Below the pieces are notes generated by a model. That model was not told the DNA's origin. It saw only the letters and a list, made by a program, of their open reading frames with translations, and ran no database searches. A DNA stretch of 43,231 nucleotides from Pseudomonadota bacterium. Lineage in GTDB: Bacteria; Pseudomonadota; Alphaproteobacteria; Micropepsales; Micropepsaceae. A program made the translations under genes and the position numbers. This document shows, one piece after another, positions 42,763-43,231 of the stretch. The DNA is taken from assembly GCA_018242105.1 (NCBI GenBank), contig JAFECP010000034.1, positions 35,031 through 78,261 of the forward strand, given 5' to 3'. Within the stretch, counting starts at the first letter, position 1; every line of letters begins with the position of its first letter.

Positions 42763-43231
42763 ATGATCGGCATCACGTCTTACGGCGCGTACATCCCGAG
42801 GCTACGGCTGCAACGCAAAGCCGTGGCGCAAGCCAATGCCTGGTTCGCGCCGAGCATGATGGGCGCCGCCAAGGGTGAGCGCAGCATGGCAAACTGGGAC
42901 GAAGACGCCGTCACCATGTCCGTCGAAGCCGCGCGCGATTGTGTTCCCGCGCACGATCCGATCAAGGATCGCGCGTTTGTCGATGGACTTTACTTCGCGT
43001 CCACCACCATGCCGTTCTCCGACCGCCAGAACGCGGGCATCGTGGCAGGCGCGTTGAGCTTAAGCGAAAGCATTTCCTCGCTGGACATTTCATCGTCTCA
43101 GCGCGCTGGAACCTGGGCGCTTCTGGCCGCACTGGAGGGTGGGGCTTCCGGCTGCTGATAAGCACCTTTGGTCGTTGCGGGTGAAAAGCGGAAGGCGCGC
43201 GGCGCGTCGTCGCAGGAACTGGCCTATGGCG
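42763..43231 (+). pseudogene. Hydroxymethylglutaryl-CoA synthase/thiolase-fold gene, interrupted by two adjacent stops and cut by the window edge
   Basis: From the ATG at 42763 the product starts MIGITSYGAYIPRLRLQRKA and continues through WDEDAVTMSVEAARDC, FASTTMPFSDRQNAGIVAGA and SSQRAGTWALLAALEGG, all like the short HMG-CoA-synthase family of archaea and some proteobacteria. At 43156-43161 TGA and TAA occur back to back. The same frame then resumes with APLVVAGEKRKARGASSQEL and AYG, which is clearly family sequence. A one-base insertion near 43150 and a one-base loss near 43162 would explain this: in the shifted frame the segment reads PAADK. So either the gene is inactivated by two compensating indels or the assembly has errors here. 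A start at 42703 is open but adds unconserved residues. The remainder lies beyond the window. Confidence 0.6.

Overview
The window is a large extracellular or surface polysaccharide locus, almost certainly chromosomal and from an alphaproteobacterium. The pointers are the IalB-family protein, the short OPX (Wza-type) C-terminus, the fused CysNC and the overall codon use. I cannot name a genus. No tRNA, rRNA, CRISPR array, transposase or phage gene is visible.

Layout. (1) 1-15 kb is the polymer-specific part. It starts with the C-terminus of an OPX outer-membrane export protein. Next come a minus-strand pair (Wzy-type polymerase/ligase and a GT4 glycosyltransferase) and a lone plus-strand AsnB-type amidotransferase with its own terminator. 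A six-gene minus-strand operon follows (transcribed 14846 to 5225): Wzm permease, a Wzt ATPase fused to a methyltransferase, three glycosyltransferase(-like) proteins and a second AsnB. Much of this part is visibly AT-richer than the rest: hand counts are 25/60 G+C at 8881-8940 and 25/60 at 9061-9120, against 33/60 at 34141-34200 and 41/60 at 38701-38760. (2) 15.2-24.3 kb holds a second member of the glycosyltransferase-like family, a methyltransferase, an NAD-dependent SDR, a WbpI-like UDP-sugar 2-epimerase, the third family member, two tandem paralogous SDR epimerases and a Wzz-type chain-length regulator. (3) 24.3-27.2 kb (minus) is a wbpB-wbpD-wbpA operon for UDP-2,3-diamino-uronic acid precursors, without the aminotransferase WbpE. 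(4) 27.4-35.8 kb (plus) has an L-2-hydroxyglutarate oxidase-like flavoprotein, an RmlD-like reductase, FnlA-, FnlC- and WbuB-like proteins (an L-FucNAc/L-QuiNAc route and its transferase), then cysD-cysNC (APS/PAPS formation). (5) 36.0-41.5 kb holds a small secreted/membrane protein with its own promoter and terminator, then UDP-glucose dehydrogenase, GalE, an IalB-like protein, GalU and a UDP-glucuronate 4-epimerase-like SDR. (6) The right end holds a TPR-SPOR protein and a HMG-CoA-synthase-family gene interrupted by two adjacent stop codons.

How it fits together (inference). GalU, Ugd, GalE and the 40.6-kb epimerase supply UDP-Glc, UDP-GlcA, UDP-Gal and UDP-GalA. WbpA/B/D plus the WbpI-like enzyme supply a diacetamido-mannuronic acid. 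The Fnl set supplies an L-6-deoxy-HexNAc. The two AsnB proteins may turn uronic acids into uronamides. CysD/CysNC could supply PAPS for sulfation. Both a Wzy/Wzz/OPX route and a Wzm/Wzt ABC route are represented, so the locus probably makes two polymers or has merged two assembly systems. No flippase (Wzx) and no initiating phosphoglycosyltransferase lies in the window.

The points most worth following up are the Wzt-methyltransferase fusion, the divergent pairing of WbpB with a 2-hydroxyglutarate oxidase, three divergent copies of one poorly characterised glycosyltransferase-like family, and the stand-alone small protein at 36.0 kb.
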